A stretch of DNA of 64,000 nt from Strobilurus pachycystidiatus (GCA_019915135.1 JAHLMK010000006.1:558001-622000); one strand, 5' to 3'. Shown: positions 1 through 11,674, counted from the stretch's first letter. The notes: generated by a model not told the origin, from the sequence alone. Translations and numbers: made by a program.

Positions 1-370
1 ACAAGGTAGCCATTGATCTGTGAGATTATGAAAGTTACATCTCCGGCGCACTGAATGGTCGTTGATACGAAGAGAAAGAGAACTGCGGCAAGAAGAATCT
101 TTGATGCTCGAGAAGTAGAAGGATGCCTGCTAGACTCGGAGGACACAGTCAAAGCAAGAAGATACGGGTCAAAAGTCCACACACAGGCACATGGGAATAC
201 AGACGGCGAATACAGCAAGATAAACACCTGGAATAAGACATCAAAGAAGGTGTACGTAGATTTCGGCTGTAGTACGTACCGTACAAAATGAATCCCGCGA
301 TCATTGGGCCCAGGTTGTCGCGAAGAAGCAGGCCAAAGGTCGCCACAATTTCTTTCTCCTCGGTTGACAT
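1..370 (-). CDS. Partial multi-pass membrane protein, 5' end only
   Basis: The ATG is at 368-370 (MSTEEKEI). The first exon reads an apolar stretch, LGPMIAGFILYG, and is spliced (donor GTACGT just inside 279, acceptor before 227) to VYLAVFAVCIPMCLC. A further exon reads ASKILLAAVLFLFVSTTIQCAGD before the window edge. Three hydrophobic segments in about 90 residues point to an integral membrane protein. The pattern resembles the unnamed seven-helix proteins (DUF6533/6534-like) that are abundant in Agaricomycetes; that match is from memory and weak. The gene leaves the window on the left, so length and function cannot be judged. It is divergent from FET3, and the two share the interval 371-1275. 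Confidence 0.5.
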
Positions 371-753
371 ACTAGACGGGGTCTTTCTTGACGACTTCAG
401 AGCTGATGAGTGAAATGGCTGTGATAGTTGAGAAAGGATGCCAACCTTATATGAACTTTGCACCTTGACGGCATGAAGATGCATATGGGGCATTCTATAT
501 CATCAGATATTTGACAGCGCGCGTCTGCAATATGAGAAGTTATGACGAACGATGAGATTTGGAAGTCATACATGTACACACCGCCGAGCTTGAGACACCC
601 TCCCCACCGCCTCTTCGGATGGAGCTGAGTATAAGGTAACCAAGTCAGACAATGTGCGCATTCGTGGCGCTCTTTTGATGCGACGGATTGGTTAGTTGAT
701 GAAACATTCCTAGAACGAGTGGTTTGTCAATAGAACGACACCGCCGCCGGCGG

Positions 754-890
754 CTGACCCGGATTGATGAAGAACGGGAGGGACAACTGGATATTACCTT
801 CGCAATACTTCATAGTGTGTCAGTTCGACAGGGGCTGACCAGAATTGATGAAGAACGGGAGGGACAAGTGGATGTTCCCTTCGCGATACA
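754..890. repeat. Imperfect direct repeat, 81-bp period, two units
   Basis: A block beginning CTGACC and containing ATTGATGAAGAACGGGAGGG starts at 754 and again at 835, an offset of 81 bases. About 55 bases are near-identical, with a few substitutions. The repeat lies 390-520 bp upstream of the FET3 start codon. Confidence 0.8.
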
Positions 891-1063
891 GTACTTCCCA
901 GTGGGCGAGTGCCGAAACCAGCACACAAGGTGTATGGGTTCCAAAGTGTCGTGCTACGCGGGCGCTCTGTCAACCGAGGTGGTGGACGCGACGAGAGAAG
1001 AATTCTCGGATGCACCCGCGCGATCTCGCCCAATGTGGGCGAGCACGAATGTGGCGCAATCTA

Positions 1064-1072
1064 ATCAGATAA
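1064..1072 (+). promoter_or_regulatory. GATA-type iron regulator site (ATCAGATAA)
   Basis: The nonamer ATCAGATAA matches ATCWGATAA, the published consensus of the fungal iron-responsive GATA repressors (Urbs1/SreA/Sfu1/SRE family). It lies 204 bp upstream of the FET3 ATG, a sensible position for repression of iron uptake when iron is plentiful. The match is seen in the sequence; function is inferred from the adjacent ferroxidase gene. Confidence 0.6.
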
Positions 1073-1275
1073 GCTGGCTGCGAAAAATAATTTGACATCA
1101 ATTGTCGCCTTTTGCTATCCGTCGACCCGACATGTACATCCAACGTGCCAGACCCAGGCCAGACCCGACCGCTGACGGCGGCACTGCTGAGATCACCCCA
1201 AGACTGCTTTCTTTCTGACCACGACGAGGCAGTTTGTCCACCCTTTCCCAGCGACGTCCACGACGACGGCAAGCG

Positions 1276-3550
1276 ATGCTCGGCACCACAGCAGTCGCAG
1301 TCCTCCTCGCAGCGCCCGCCTTGGCTGGCGTGCATGAAATCTGGTGGAACATCACCTACGTCGAGGGCGCCAATCCCGACGGCTTGTATGAGCGGCGCGT
1401 CATTGGCGTCAACGGGACATGGCCGTGCGTATTTCCGACTCAGCATGTAGGCATATTGCTGACGAGCGTTCAGGCCTCCGCCCATTGAGGTGAAATCGAC
1501 CGACGCGCTGCTTGTACATGCCCATAACTCGCTGAGCGAGCCGACGACGCTGCATCACCATGGCATGCTCTTCAACGGCTCGGCGTGGATGGACGGTGCG
1601 CTCGGGCTGTCAGAGTGGTACGTGGTTATCCTGCCACCTTTGCTGTCGCCTCATTCGCGTTACATAGCGGGATCCCGCCCGGGGCCGACTTTGACTACCA
1701 CATCCCCATCGACGAATCGGGACAGTGGGGTACATACTGGGTCCACGGTCACTCCAAGGTGCGCTCAATATCATACCCATCCATGCACCATCTCATCGCA
1801 ACTGTAGGGCCATTACGTCGACGGTCTACGAGCACCTTTTGTCATCCACCCTCCCAAGGAAGCGTACACTTACGACGACGAATTCACTGTGATCCTCGGA
1901 GACTGGTATCACGACCAGCACGCGGCCCTAATGCGCGAATTCCTCAGCACGGACAACCCAGACGGCGCCGAGCCGGTTCCTAACTCTGGACTAATCTACT
2001 ACGCTCACGGCGGCAAGTATCTCGATGCCTTCAACGAGAATGCTATGCTGCCGTTCGAAGCTGGAAAGACGTATCGTCTTCGGATCATCAACACATCTGC
2101 ATTCGCTATGTTTATGTTCTGGATAGACGGCCATGATATGCGCCTTGTGAGTTTTTGTCACGATAGGAAAGAAATCATTCTGACAAGGGCACAGATTGAA
2201 GTAGACGGTATAGATATAGAAGAACATGACATCGATCTAATCAGTCTCAGCGTCGCACAACGATACTCCGTGCTGGTCACTGCCCGCAACGACACTAACA
2301 CAAACTGGGCTGTCCACGCGAACATGGACACCAGCATGTTCGATGAAGTCCCAAATGAACTCAATCCGAGTGAGTTCTTACACTAGCACTCGCACTACTG
2401 GTACCAGCCATCGACAGATACCACCTCCACGATCGTCTACTCTCCCACAGCGAAGACGATCGATTATGGTTTCATTGACGATTATGAAGTCCTCAACGAC
2501 ACTATCCTTACTCCACTAGTGCCTTTCGCGGCTCCCTCGGCGACGCGCACCATTGAGCTTGAGGTTCGTTTCGACGAAATGACCGACGGCACGAACCGCG
2601 GAATGTTCAACGATATCACCTACACACCGCCTTTAGTTCCTGCCCTATTCAGCACGCTCACCCTGGGAGAGAATGCAACCGTCGCGAAAGCGTACGGCCC
2701 TCTCAGCTTCGTCCTCGAGCACCTCGAGGTCATCGACTTTGTTATCAAGAATGATGATGATAACATGCATCCCTTGTACGTTCCTCTCCGTGCTTCCAGA
2801 ACCCAGCTGACCAGTTTTGCACTACAGCCATTTCCACGGCCACGTCCCTCTGATTGTGAGCCGGTCGCCGGATTACAAGTCCGTTCCGTCGTATCCCCCC
2901 GCCTCTGATCACCACCCGAACCCCATGCGCCGCGACACCATCGACATCCCCGCCGGCGGGTCCGCCACCCTACGCATCATCGCAGACAACCCCGGGTCGT
3001 TCTTCATGCATTGTCACATCGAGTGGCACCTCGAGGTGGGGCTCGCGATACAGCTTATCGAGGCGCCGCTTGTCGCGCAGGAGCGCTCCAAGGGGAAAGT
3101 CCCTAGTGTGATGAATGAGTATTGCACGAGGGTGGGGATGAAGTATAGCGGGAATGCTGCGGGGCATAATTCGACGGATGACTTGAGTGGGTGGCTGTTG
3201 GGGCCTAAGCCTATCGGGGATGGACTCAGGAGGACGAGGATGAGGACTGGGTGTAAGGGAAGGAGGTGTGGCATGAGTAGAGCACCGTGGTATGCGTTTG
3301 CGTATGACAATTGGCATCTGGGAGGGTATGTCGTCTTTCCAGTTCCTATTTGTGCTTCTTTGACGGATTTGTAAGGTTATTGGTTGTGGCACTCCTGAGC
3401 CTGGGTGCGGCGGTGTGGTATTATCTCGCCGCAAAGCGTTCGGAGAACAAAGCGCCCAGTGACGAGGAAAAGAAGATGCTGTCGTCCACCGAAGTGAAGA
3501 ACTGGGATGTATTGGATCTCGGAACGACTGATACTGCAAGACATGCATAG
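1276..3550 (+). CDS. FET3: Fet3-type multicopper ferroxidase, high-affinity iron uptake
   Basis: Eight exons (1276-1424, 1474-1617, 1668-1758, 1808-2146, 2195-2369, 2418-2775, 2828-3325, 3376-3550) join without phase conflict to 642 residues, close to yeast Fet3 (636). A signal peptide (MLGTTAVAVLLAAPALAG) is followed by three cupredoxin domains. All four copper motifs are present: LHHHG, YWVHGHS, HPFHFHGH and HCHIEWHLEVGL. The residue ten after the type-1 Cys is Leu, as in Fet3p, which argues against a high-potential laccase. One C-terminal transmembrane helix (RLLVVALLSLGAAVWYYLA) and a short acidic tail complete the Fet3 architecture. The family oxidises Fe(II) at the plasma membrane and passes Fe(III) to the permease Ftr1; no FTR1 gene lies in this window. 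A GATA iron element sits upstream. The ATG at 1276 was chosen because it gives a clean signal peptide. Confidence 0.94.
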
Positions 3551-4428
3551 CTCATTACAACTAATCAGGCTGAGGATGATATCATTGGAATGCAAGTACA
3601 GGACTCATCTTTGGAGGCATTGCTAACATCGGCGACTGAGTCTTCTGCTGTAGAGACTGAACTCGGGCAGAAAGAACCGGTCGCCCTCTGTTGCGCCGCG
3701 TTGGTAAAGGAATCCTACTCCGGTATGGGCGCCGATCTTGTCGGGCATGATTACTGTGATGTTCAGAGCTAGCCGCGCGTAGATCTGACAAGGATCGCCG
3801 TGTTTGCGGCTATCCTTGTCGATACACTTGCCAAATACTTCACGGTTTGCCTACCGTAAGTCCTTGATAGTGGGCAGTACTTACGAAAATCAAAATATGT
3901 CTGCGATTTCTCGTGTAGGTACGCAGAGGTAGTAATATGAGTTTTCATGCGTCCATCTATTCTTTGTGTCCTTGCTTCGCTATTTCCTGCAATTCTGACG
4001 AAAGAACCTCAACGGTCTCGTCACCCTCTTGACGGTCAATTTTACACATTCTCCGGCTCGTAAACCAGTTTCTGCCCTGGTGCGCGTCTGTTGTTGCTCT
4101 TAACTTGCGTATTACCTGACAGTCCGAGTCAGGACAAATGGTGACGTGGATGATCAGTTCAGTGAATGTTCACGTCGAGTAAGGACAACTAAGTACCACA
4201 CACAACTGCGTGGGGTCGCTTCGTGGAATGGCTCTCGTAGTTTGGACTCGTTAGAATCTTGTGGATCCTGTAACTTAGATAGATAGGTGGCACGACTTTC
4301 GTAACTCAGAATGAGTTGAAAGTCATCCAGTCATCGCATTGCGAAAGGCGTCAAGCCCAAATTAAACAATGATAAGGTAGCGTACGTCAGGGTATATGTA
4401 TAGACTGTGGGCTTGTCATGAATAGGCT
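3551..4428. other. Intergenic, FET3 3' side and UbiA 3' side
   Basis: This is a convergent intergenic stretch. Short open frames near 3590-3790 occur on both strands, but none has a recognisable motif or supported splice structure. I see nothing else. Confidence 0.5.
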
Positions 4429-5837
4429 TTACAGCAGTGAAGTGAATAGATGATTGAATGAGCCTGAGGCGACTAAGTAGTCGACCATCAGTCCGGCCCA
4501 TACAATCCAGCCGAGTTCGCCATTACGATTGAAGTTAGCTGAGAACGCACGTCAGTGACGAAACAGTCAGAACGCGAACAGATTCACGTACTCCAGCAAC
4601 TTGATGGAACGTCGAGGCGGACGGTGTTGAACTGCCAAACAAGGTGCAGTGCGGTGCCACCGACGGAGATGATGAAGTAGCCTAATCCCTGGCCGTTGAG
4701 GTAACCCATGACATAGAGGGCAGAAACGAATATGGCGGCACAACCAATGAGAAGAGGACGTATCCAAGTGCCAAAGAGGATGGCAGTGGAAAGAACGCCG
4801 GTTTTGATGTCGTCGACGATGTCTTGACATGCGTAGATAGTGTCGTAAATCATGGTCCAACTGTAAGATGGCCATGAGAAAAGAGAGGATGCTTCATAGA
4901 AGGCACGTACCACCAGCAGCCAACTATAGCGCAGGCAAGTACTTTGTAATCGAAGCTGTTCGTGATAGACACCCAGGCACTGATGAATCCAAAGTTCATA
5001 GCGAATCCAAGCCACGCCTGTGGCCAGTACGTGACGCGTTTCAACAGAGGGTAGATCGCAAATCTTATATAAACGAAAAAAGTAAGATGCCAATTCGAGT
5101 ACGTCTCGGGCAAACTCACAAAGGTAGAAGCTGGAAGACGGCGACGTAGAGCCTGACCAAGGGGTCAATAAGGATTGGAGGAACGGTTGTATGGACAGCT
5201 TACGCCAAGCCTTCAAGCGTAATATAGAAGAACGCGAGACCGAGTAAGTATTGAACCGCCAAGTATATCGATGCGGCGACGACCGATACACGTCCGCTGG
5301 CGAGAGGTCGGTTTTTGCAACGTTCTAGCGGATCCGCGGTGATCAGCATGTATAGAGACTTCAGAGCGCGCCCCACGAACCAACACCAGCATCCATATGT
5401 CGATCGAAGATATCGTTGATGGTGCATGCTGAACTGCGCATGATGAAGGCAGCAACGAGGCACTGGAACATCTGGAAGGCATATTCCGACAGCGGCATCG
5501 TAGAGTTTGTTCGGTATACTGCCATAGTGAGGCCCCAAGCTAGACGCGATCTCGGTTAGGCCTTTGTCGCAAGCTTCTGCGTGTAAGCATACCATATGGC
5601 CAGAACATGAGTTTGGTTCCCGTGGGCTGGTGGAGAGGAGAACGATGAGGGCCAGTCGACTAGGGAAAATGAAGGGATTACCTTCTCTAGTCGGATGAGT
5701 TCCTGGTATGGGTGCAGGCAGGTGGGGGAGACGCTGAGGGGAAACTTGAGGCGCGGCGCGGCAGGGAAGGCGTCGCGTCCTTTTTCGTTGGTGATGGGAA
5801 GAAGAGGTTCACTCGGCTGGTTGAGTTGGAGCTTCAT
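4429..5837 (-). CDS. UbiA-family prenyltransferase (Coq2-like)
   Basis: At least eight short exons join in frame from ATG 5837 to TAA 4429, giving roughly 335 residues. The first aspartate motif is intact in CTINDIFDRHMDAGVER, followed by the family hallmark CKNRPLASGRVS. The segment KRVTYWPQAWLGFAMNFGF precedes the second motif YDTIYACQDIVDDIKTGV. The protein ends in NRNGELGWIVWAGLMVDY, typical of this family. Both Asp-rich motifs bind the Mg-diphosphate of the isoprenyl donor. Several apolar helices predict an integral membrane enzyme. The N-terminus (MKLQLNQPSEPLLPI) does not look like a mitochondrial presequence, so this may be a secondary-metabolism UbiA paralogue rather than the ubiquinone enzyme Coq2. 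Substrate cannot be told from sequence. Confidence 0.9.
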
Positions 5838-8056
5838 GGTAATTTAGAACGAGTCTGACGGGAGAGTAGCAGATGAGTGCTTGTTGTCTAAACATGTCGG
5901 CACTCTTTATACTCCAGCCTGCAGCCAAGTAAGCATCGGAATCGGACTGCATAGTTTTGAACAGGTAGACGTTTACCTTGCAATACACGAATGCCACTAC
6001 GGAATTCGGATCCGGCCTGATTTTCGATGGATCGAGGGGACAAGGAATGCGTAACCTGTCAAGTGAGCTATATAGTGAAAAGTATGGCCTGATGCAAAGA
6101 CAAATGTTCATGATCGATTACTCGAATTCTGCGATGACCTCCGCACACTGAATTGGCATCGAGAAACTTTGCACGCTTACCGATGATCAGGACTCTTCAT
6201 CGAGCTCAAAATTCACTTTCTCGGGACCTCGACGCGTGAGATTTATAAGCTGTTTCGTGACCCAAAGTTTGCGCCGAGGACGAATGATGCAAGTGCTGTG
6301 GTGTCTGAACCAGCGTTTCAGGTGCGATGGTCGGTTTCCAGAACACTATCAGCGATTCCGTCGAAGGTGCGAAGGAATCGCGGGGTATCGTACTAGGGGA
6401 GCTGAAGTTCTCGACATGACATGGATGCTCGGACTAGACTGTATTCACCTGGGTCGGTACGACGGCAACAATCTTCTTGTAATAGCAACTCGATTTAACG
6501 CCTAAACAAGTACAGGACCCGAGCGATCCGGGACACCAGATGGACGCTCTTCTTTGACTACTCCGAGTCCTCATAGAGCGGATGCGAAAACTGTTGACCT
6601 GAATGACGACGTGCGATACGAAGGAGACGGAGTATTGTGCGGGCCTGCTGCTGCATGAGCGATACCACTTTCAGCGACGGCCTCGGTATATCACATACTG
6701 ACGAGATTGCTTACCTTTAAAGACGACCGGGACCGCGAGACGGAGCCGCAAAAGACAGCTAACAACACCGGGCTACAGACCTGACTCCGTATCGAGCGGA
6801 CTAAGTCTGGTAGCAGTGTGGGTCACCACTTCAGATGATTTGTGAGACAGATGTTCGATGCTGCTGGCGACAGTCTATACCTGCGCCTCGCATCACTTGA
6901 TTGGTGGTCAAGCTTTTCCGAGTTCGCTGCCTATTGTCTCAATGTAATTTCAAAAGAGAGTCGCGATCTGGAGCCAAAGCGAGTTAGTACGGGGAACTCG
7001 GCGGCAGTATACATTTATAGAATTGACCTCTGAGCAGAGCCGTGAGTTCCAATCACAGCTAGATAGCGGATCGGAAAGATCTACAGCTGGGTTACTTGTG
7101 GCTTCTGCCAAACAGATAGAACGGCAATCCCTGGTGGCAGACGACCACAGGCCCTCTATCCGGGATGCCTTGACATGACAACATGACAATGTAAGTCTAT
7201 CGGGGCGACACTCACAGAACAAAACGGGCGAACAGGCGCGCAATCATAATGTCGCAGTGAACACATCGTGAAAGGTCCACTGAATCTCTCTGTCGGTCGA
7301 GGCGAGTTGGTTCGGCCCAATATGATCCAGAAACAGCGCCGCATCAGGTTACAGGAATCAGGCGATGAATCGAGGAACACGAATTGTCCGTAGTTGCGAA
7401 CAATTGGAGACGCCGTTTAGGCTCACGGAGCCGGTCATAAAGTGGGACTGTGCGTCCAGCTCGTAGATATATATATATATATATATATTTCTGTATAGGC
7501 ATGACCTTCACTTGGCGGTCAGTAACTCGAAAGGTAGAAGGCTGCGAGACGGACCCTTGCATACTCTGCGCGCAGAAAAAAGGGCAAAAGCGCGACTGAG
7601 ACGCGTGGAGAGAACAGTCAAAGGAGGCGGACGTTTTCAACGCCTCGAAGCCACTTTAAGCCAGTGTGCCCATGGTGTACCCTGACCATTTGTAAGAAAG
7701 AAAGTGGGGACTCGGGCTCCAGATTGGGATTGACTCCGTCATACGAGCGGCCCGGAGCTTTGAAATTCGGCCCGGAGAAAAAACCTCTCTTTTTCCAGCG
7801 ACAATGGCTTTATCGAACACCTATCGAATGCCTAGCTCAAACTCTCTGTCTCCTGTCTTTGGTTGATAGGTCTTGATGTATATCAGTCGCAAAGCTCAGG
7901 ACAGCGCATAGGGTGACTTGGGCCCTCAGTCCTCGGTCGGTGCAGATGGAATGGCACGCATTCAAGTCAGTCGATTCATCAAATTGTGTATATCACTCAT
8001 AGAACGTTCAACAGGTTAGATTTATATATGAAACGGAGCCGCAGGCTGGTGATACA
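5838..8056. other. Intergenic, 2.2 kb, AT microsatellite
   Basis: No convincing gene was found on either strand. Short frames at 6236-6505 and 6950-7640 lack motifs, and their reading does not continue across plausible introns. A pure AT dinucleotide run occurs at 7468-7489. Confidence 0.5.
7468..7489. repeat. AT dinucleotide microsatellite
   Basis: A run of about eleven AT units lies in gene-free sequence. Confidence 0.9.
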
Positions 8057-8787
8057 TTACGCCTTTTTATTATCTGTTTCCGAGTCCTCCATGGTGTTCG
8101 TCGGGAGCTGGACTCCAGCCTGGCGGCGGCGTTCCTGGCGTCTACGAATATCCCGGCGGGCGTGGGCGAAGATTAGACCACAGAATGTGAAACCAAGGAA
8201 CAATCTCCAAGGGACGGCTTCCAGGACTGAGACGCACCCGTGTCTGAATGACATCTCTGTAACTGGTTCTTGGGTGGGAGTGGGGACGCAAGGAACCCTT
8301 TGACTTCTTAGCAATAAAACCAGACACAGGCAAATTATCTCACGTTACTTGCGGAACTCCCGAGAGGACCGCGAACTCTGGAGTCTTTCCAACAACCTCT
8401 GTCACGTCGCTTCATCGTGGTTAGCGTCACTACTACGGCTTGTACAGGGACTCACTTATGAACAGTCGCCTCACGGTGATACCACTCGCTCCCCGGCACC
8501 TCGACCAGAGTCCCCTCGTACGAGTCATCCGCGGTGGGCATGGTGTGCATGATTTGGTATGTGTCGAGGGTGGCGTCGTTGACGAGGTTGAGTGTTATGA
8601 ATCCCGGGTCACCTTCTTCGACTGTCCGTGAGAGTGTGATAAGGCCGTCGGTGATGATGGCGCTGTATGCCCCTCCTGGGGCTGGGGCCTCCAACATCAG
8701 CGCTCGGGAGCTCGCAACGAGCCCGAGGGCAATGAGGAATGATCTGTCCGGAGTAAGGCGCGTAAGGCTTATTAGCGAGGCGTGCAT
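8057..8787 (-). CDS. Small secreted or single-pass membrane protein, splicing uncertain
   Basis: The first exon, from ATG 8787, has a signal-peptide-like start (hydrophobic core SFLIALGLVASSRALM) followed by a regular soluble stretch ending EWYHREATVH. A GTGAGT donor follows, and an intron ending near 8404 leads to DVTEVVGKTPEFAVLSGVPQ. The last open block (8057-8250) reads a hydrophobic segment, WRLFLGFTFCGLIFAHA, then a basic and acidic tail ending DSETDNKKA. The phase between the second and last exon is not resolved; two acceptors are possible. I do not recognise the family. Secretion with a C-terminal membrane anchor is the best reading. Confidence 0.4.
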
Positions 8788-9283
8788 TTAGTTGTCTTTC
8801 GAATGCAACATGCTGACATTGGCAGGGAGCAGAATGGGGGACTGCAAGGCGAATCAGATTTGGATTATAACTGAATGGAGCCTGGCACAACATAATATGT
8901 GATCAGCTGCTTCATGATACGAGCACGTCCTGGTTCGGCAACACAGGACAACACGTCCTCACGGCATCAAACACGGCCTGGCGCGAGCGAGACTTATCAT
9001 CGGCTCTAGATGTCGACTCGTTCTAGTCTGGGTCCACAAGAACAAAGAGGAGGGCCGAGTAGAGGGAGGGAAGAAGCATAGCAATCGTATACCCGAGAGG
9101 CCAAGGTGAATTCAGAGGACCCCAACCTGACGTTCAAACAACATGCATATGCAGCGGGGTTCAAGACCTTTGGTAATTCAGCTTATGGTTGGGCTGAGGC
9201 GCAGTAAATTGACCCTCAAATTACAGAAGAATAATTTGTTACTCTACGTTCGGAATTCGTACGATAATGGCGGATACTTCCAA
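8788..9283. other. Intergenic between small secreted protein and DUF3237-like copy A
   Basis: This interval is 5' of the gene ending at 8057 and 3' of the gene starting at 10019. I see no gene or repeat in it. Confidence 0.5.
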
Positions 9284-10019
9284 TCAACCAGTCACTATTG
9301 GTTCTGTTGAAGAATCGGTCAACGATGTGAGAGCCACAGCTGAAAGTCGGATCCGCACCAGAGCGAAGATTGAGAAAGTGGCGGGAGCAATCGACGAACT
9401 CGACTGAACAAAGTTAATGGTGAAAAGCGTGAAGCGACCGTTCAGATCCTGTCGTGAGGTAGAATGCGTCTCAAAGCGTCTACCTAGGGTCAGTGACATG
9501 CACCGAGACCATGAGGAGAGACTCACAAATGTCCAGTTGCTTGTGCGTTCAATTGTCTATCCAACAGTTGTGATTTCAAGTCCACATCTGAGAAGACTCA
9601 GTAGACCTACCCGGAACCATGAACTTCAGCCCATGCATACGTCAAATCGTCCACCCACTGCAGGACGAAATGAACGTCTTGGTAAAAGACACCATTCGAG
9701 TCCGAAAGGAGGCCCAGTTCTCCCCCAATGCCAGGAATAATGTTTGCAACGAGCTGTCCACTATTGGGATCAGTGAGGTTTCCGCTGTCTCGTTGTAAGT
9801 CGACCAATTTGAGAGGTATACGACGCGTGAGTACACTTACCCCCTCATTCCGAAAGTCGCCCTTTGGCCGAAGGGCCCTGGGATGAGGCCGGCTGAGGCG
9901 TCTATGTAAGTGTGACCGTCATATAGCTTTGTGAACGTCGGCACGGCCGTTGCAGTCAATACCGCAGGAATGATGGAGAAAAGTACGCTCAAAGACTGGA
10001 TGAAAGTAGAAGGACGCAT
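9284..10019 (-). CDS. Secreted DUF3237-like protein, copy A
   Basis: Four exons (10019-9841, 9784-9611, 9556-9527, 9479-9284) give 192 residues with no phase conflict. A signal peptide (hydrophobic SLSVLFSIIPAVLTATA) precedes a core with GQLVANIIPGIGGELGLLSD, NGVFYQDVHFVLQWVDD and RFETHSTSRQDLNGRFTLF. The order GPFGxR, G-x-G-rich loop, FxxDVRxxLQxxDD, FET and LNG resembles DUF3237 (PF11578), a small beta-barrel family of unknown function; that assignment is from memory of the family pattern. The third exon is only 30 nt and is kept in all three copies here. Copy B at 11.0-11.7 kb is a tandem duplicate including about 200 bp of upstream sequence. Confidence 0.75.
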
Positions 10020-11005
10020 GGCTCAACAAAGTCGGAATAACGCTCACCTTACGCGTTCCAGGTTTTATATCCCCAACGTGCGCGAAGATAGAAACAGCCG
10101 AATATTTCTAAGCCATTCGTCAGATCTTTCCGTGCGCCCGAGGAAATGGTAGACTCACGCTACGATATATGTTGCGCCTTGTCATCTGGACGGGTAGCTG
10201 ACGCACAATAGCCCGAAGACCGAAGTTTTACGGGCTCTAGGAGGTCCAAAATGGTAAGGATACCTATTAATGCATCTGAAGCTTCAAGTTTGTTCCCCTC
10301 CAGGGCCCTACGCATCCGAGTCTACCCACCCGTCTTTTGACGTCACATCTCGGCGTGCCACCGTAATTATTGCGCACCGCCAATAGTACTGCGAGTCCTC
10401 GCTGTTGCCCCACTGGCATCAGCCCACCGAGCACAACTATAGTCTCAAATTGCGCCATTCCGCGCCACGGGTCGCTCATCTAAGACTCAATACTCATCAG
10501 TGTACACACTTCCAATTGTCTCTGAGGAGTCATGAATGACATGGCCATTCAAACAAACTTTCGCTCTAGTGCATACGACTTTTAGCACGTTGTAGTGCAA
10601 GTAGAAAAGACCTGAGTAATGGCAGTGAGTATGTAGCTTCTTTACCGACTGTATATGAGAAGGCGCGCTGTCGAGGTATATCGACTTGGCAGGAGATTAG
10701 GGAAAGAGATCCTGTAGAGGTTCTGTCAAGAGAGAAGGCGAGGCTGCTCTTTGATTCTGCTTGGTCACACGTACATACAGTCTTGTTGTGTCGTACACGA
10801 CACAAGGGATGGAGCTCTTGAATTCGCACGGCGAAGATGTATGCTTGTACTCAAATTGTCTTTGGTCTATGCGATGGACACATTCTAAGGTAAGAACACT
10901 TCGTGATTCCGTGAGTACTGCAGTTTGTTACTGTGTCATGCCTCTTGTGGTGGGCAATTTGTATCACTCGTTCTGTCCAAGCTTTAGATGAATCCATAGC
11001 GATAA
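10020..11005. other. Upstream region of copy A, partly duplicated
   Basis: The first 205 bases (to about 10224) are homologous to the upstream region of copy B (11675-11873), including the shared block TGTTGCGCCTTGTCATCTGG. The remainder to 11005 has no recognisable gene. Confidence 0.6.
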
Positions 11006-11674
11006 TTAGAAGCGCACCAGAGCATAAATCGAGACACTAGCAGGAGAAATCGACGTGAGATCGATGGTCAAGAGCGTGAAGCGACCGTTCAGGTCCTGTC
11101 GTGAGGTGGAGTTCGTCTCAAAGCGTCTAGACAAAGCCTTGGAGTCAGTAAATTGCACCGAGAATAAGTGAGAAAATCTACATATGACCAGTCGCTTGCA
11201 CGTTCAATTCACTATCCAAAAGTCGTGAGTCCCAGTCCACAGATAAGAAGACCTAGTAGTCAGACATACCCGGATCCATGGACTTCGGCCCAAGCGTACG
11301 TCAAGTCGTCCGCCCACTGGAACACTAGACGAACATCGGGGTAGAAGACGCCATTCGAGTCCGAAATGAGTCCCAGCTCTCCTCCAATACCGGGAACAAC
11401 TTTCGCAACCAGTTGTCCGTTAGTGGGATCAGTGAGGTTCCCGCTGTTCCGATGTAAGTCGACCAATGTGGAGATATACGCGTTCGTGCACCTACCCACT
11501 GTACCCAAAGAGAGCACGTTGACCGAAGGGTCCAGGGATGGGGCTAGGTGAGCCGTCGATGTAGATGTGACCGTCGTATAGCTTTGTGAAGGTCGGCACG
11601 GCCGTTGCAGTCAATACTGCAGGAAGAATGGAGGCAAGTACGCTAAAAGACTTGATGAAAGCAAATGGACGCAT
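11006..11674 (-). CDS. Secreted DUF3237-like protein, copy B
   Basis: Four exons (11674-11496, 11443-11270, 11211-11182, 11126-11006) give 167 residues. Exons 1, 2 and 3 have exactly the same lengths as in copy A (179, 174 and 30 nt). The signal peptide (FSVLASILPAVLTATA) and core GQLVAKVVPGIGGELGLISD, NGVFYPDVRLVFQWADD and RFETNSTSRQDLNGRFTLL match copy A closely. The stop comes earlier (after ALVRF), so the C-terminus is about 25 residues shorter than in copy A. Function is unknown; the product is probably secreted. Confidence 0.75.

Larger units (their letters stand above)
371..1275. promoter_or_regulatory. Divergent promoter region of the membrane protein and FET3
   Basis: This 0.9 kb interval separates the left-edge membrane protein from FET3. 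It holds an imperfect tandem repeat (754-809 and 835-890) and a GATA-type iron element at 1064-1072. A 123-codon open frame crosses the repeat but has no recognisable content, and I do not call it a gene. Confidence 0.5.

Noticed and set aside
724..1095. 123-codon frame across the tandem repeat upstream of FET3
   Set aside because: It has no ATG at its start and no recognisable domain, and it overlaps the FET3 promoter with its GATA element.
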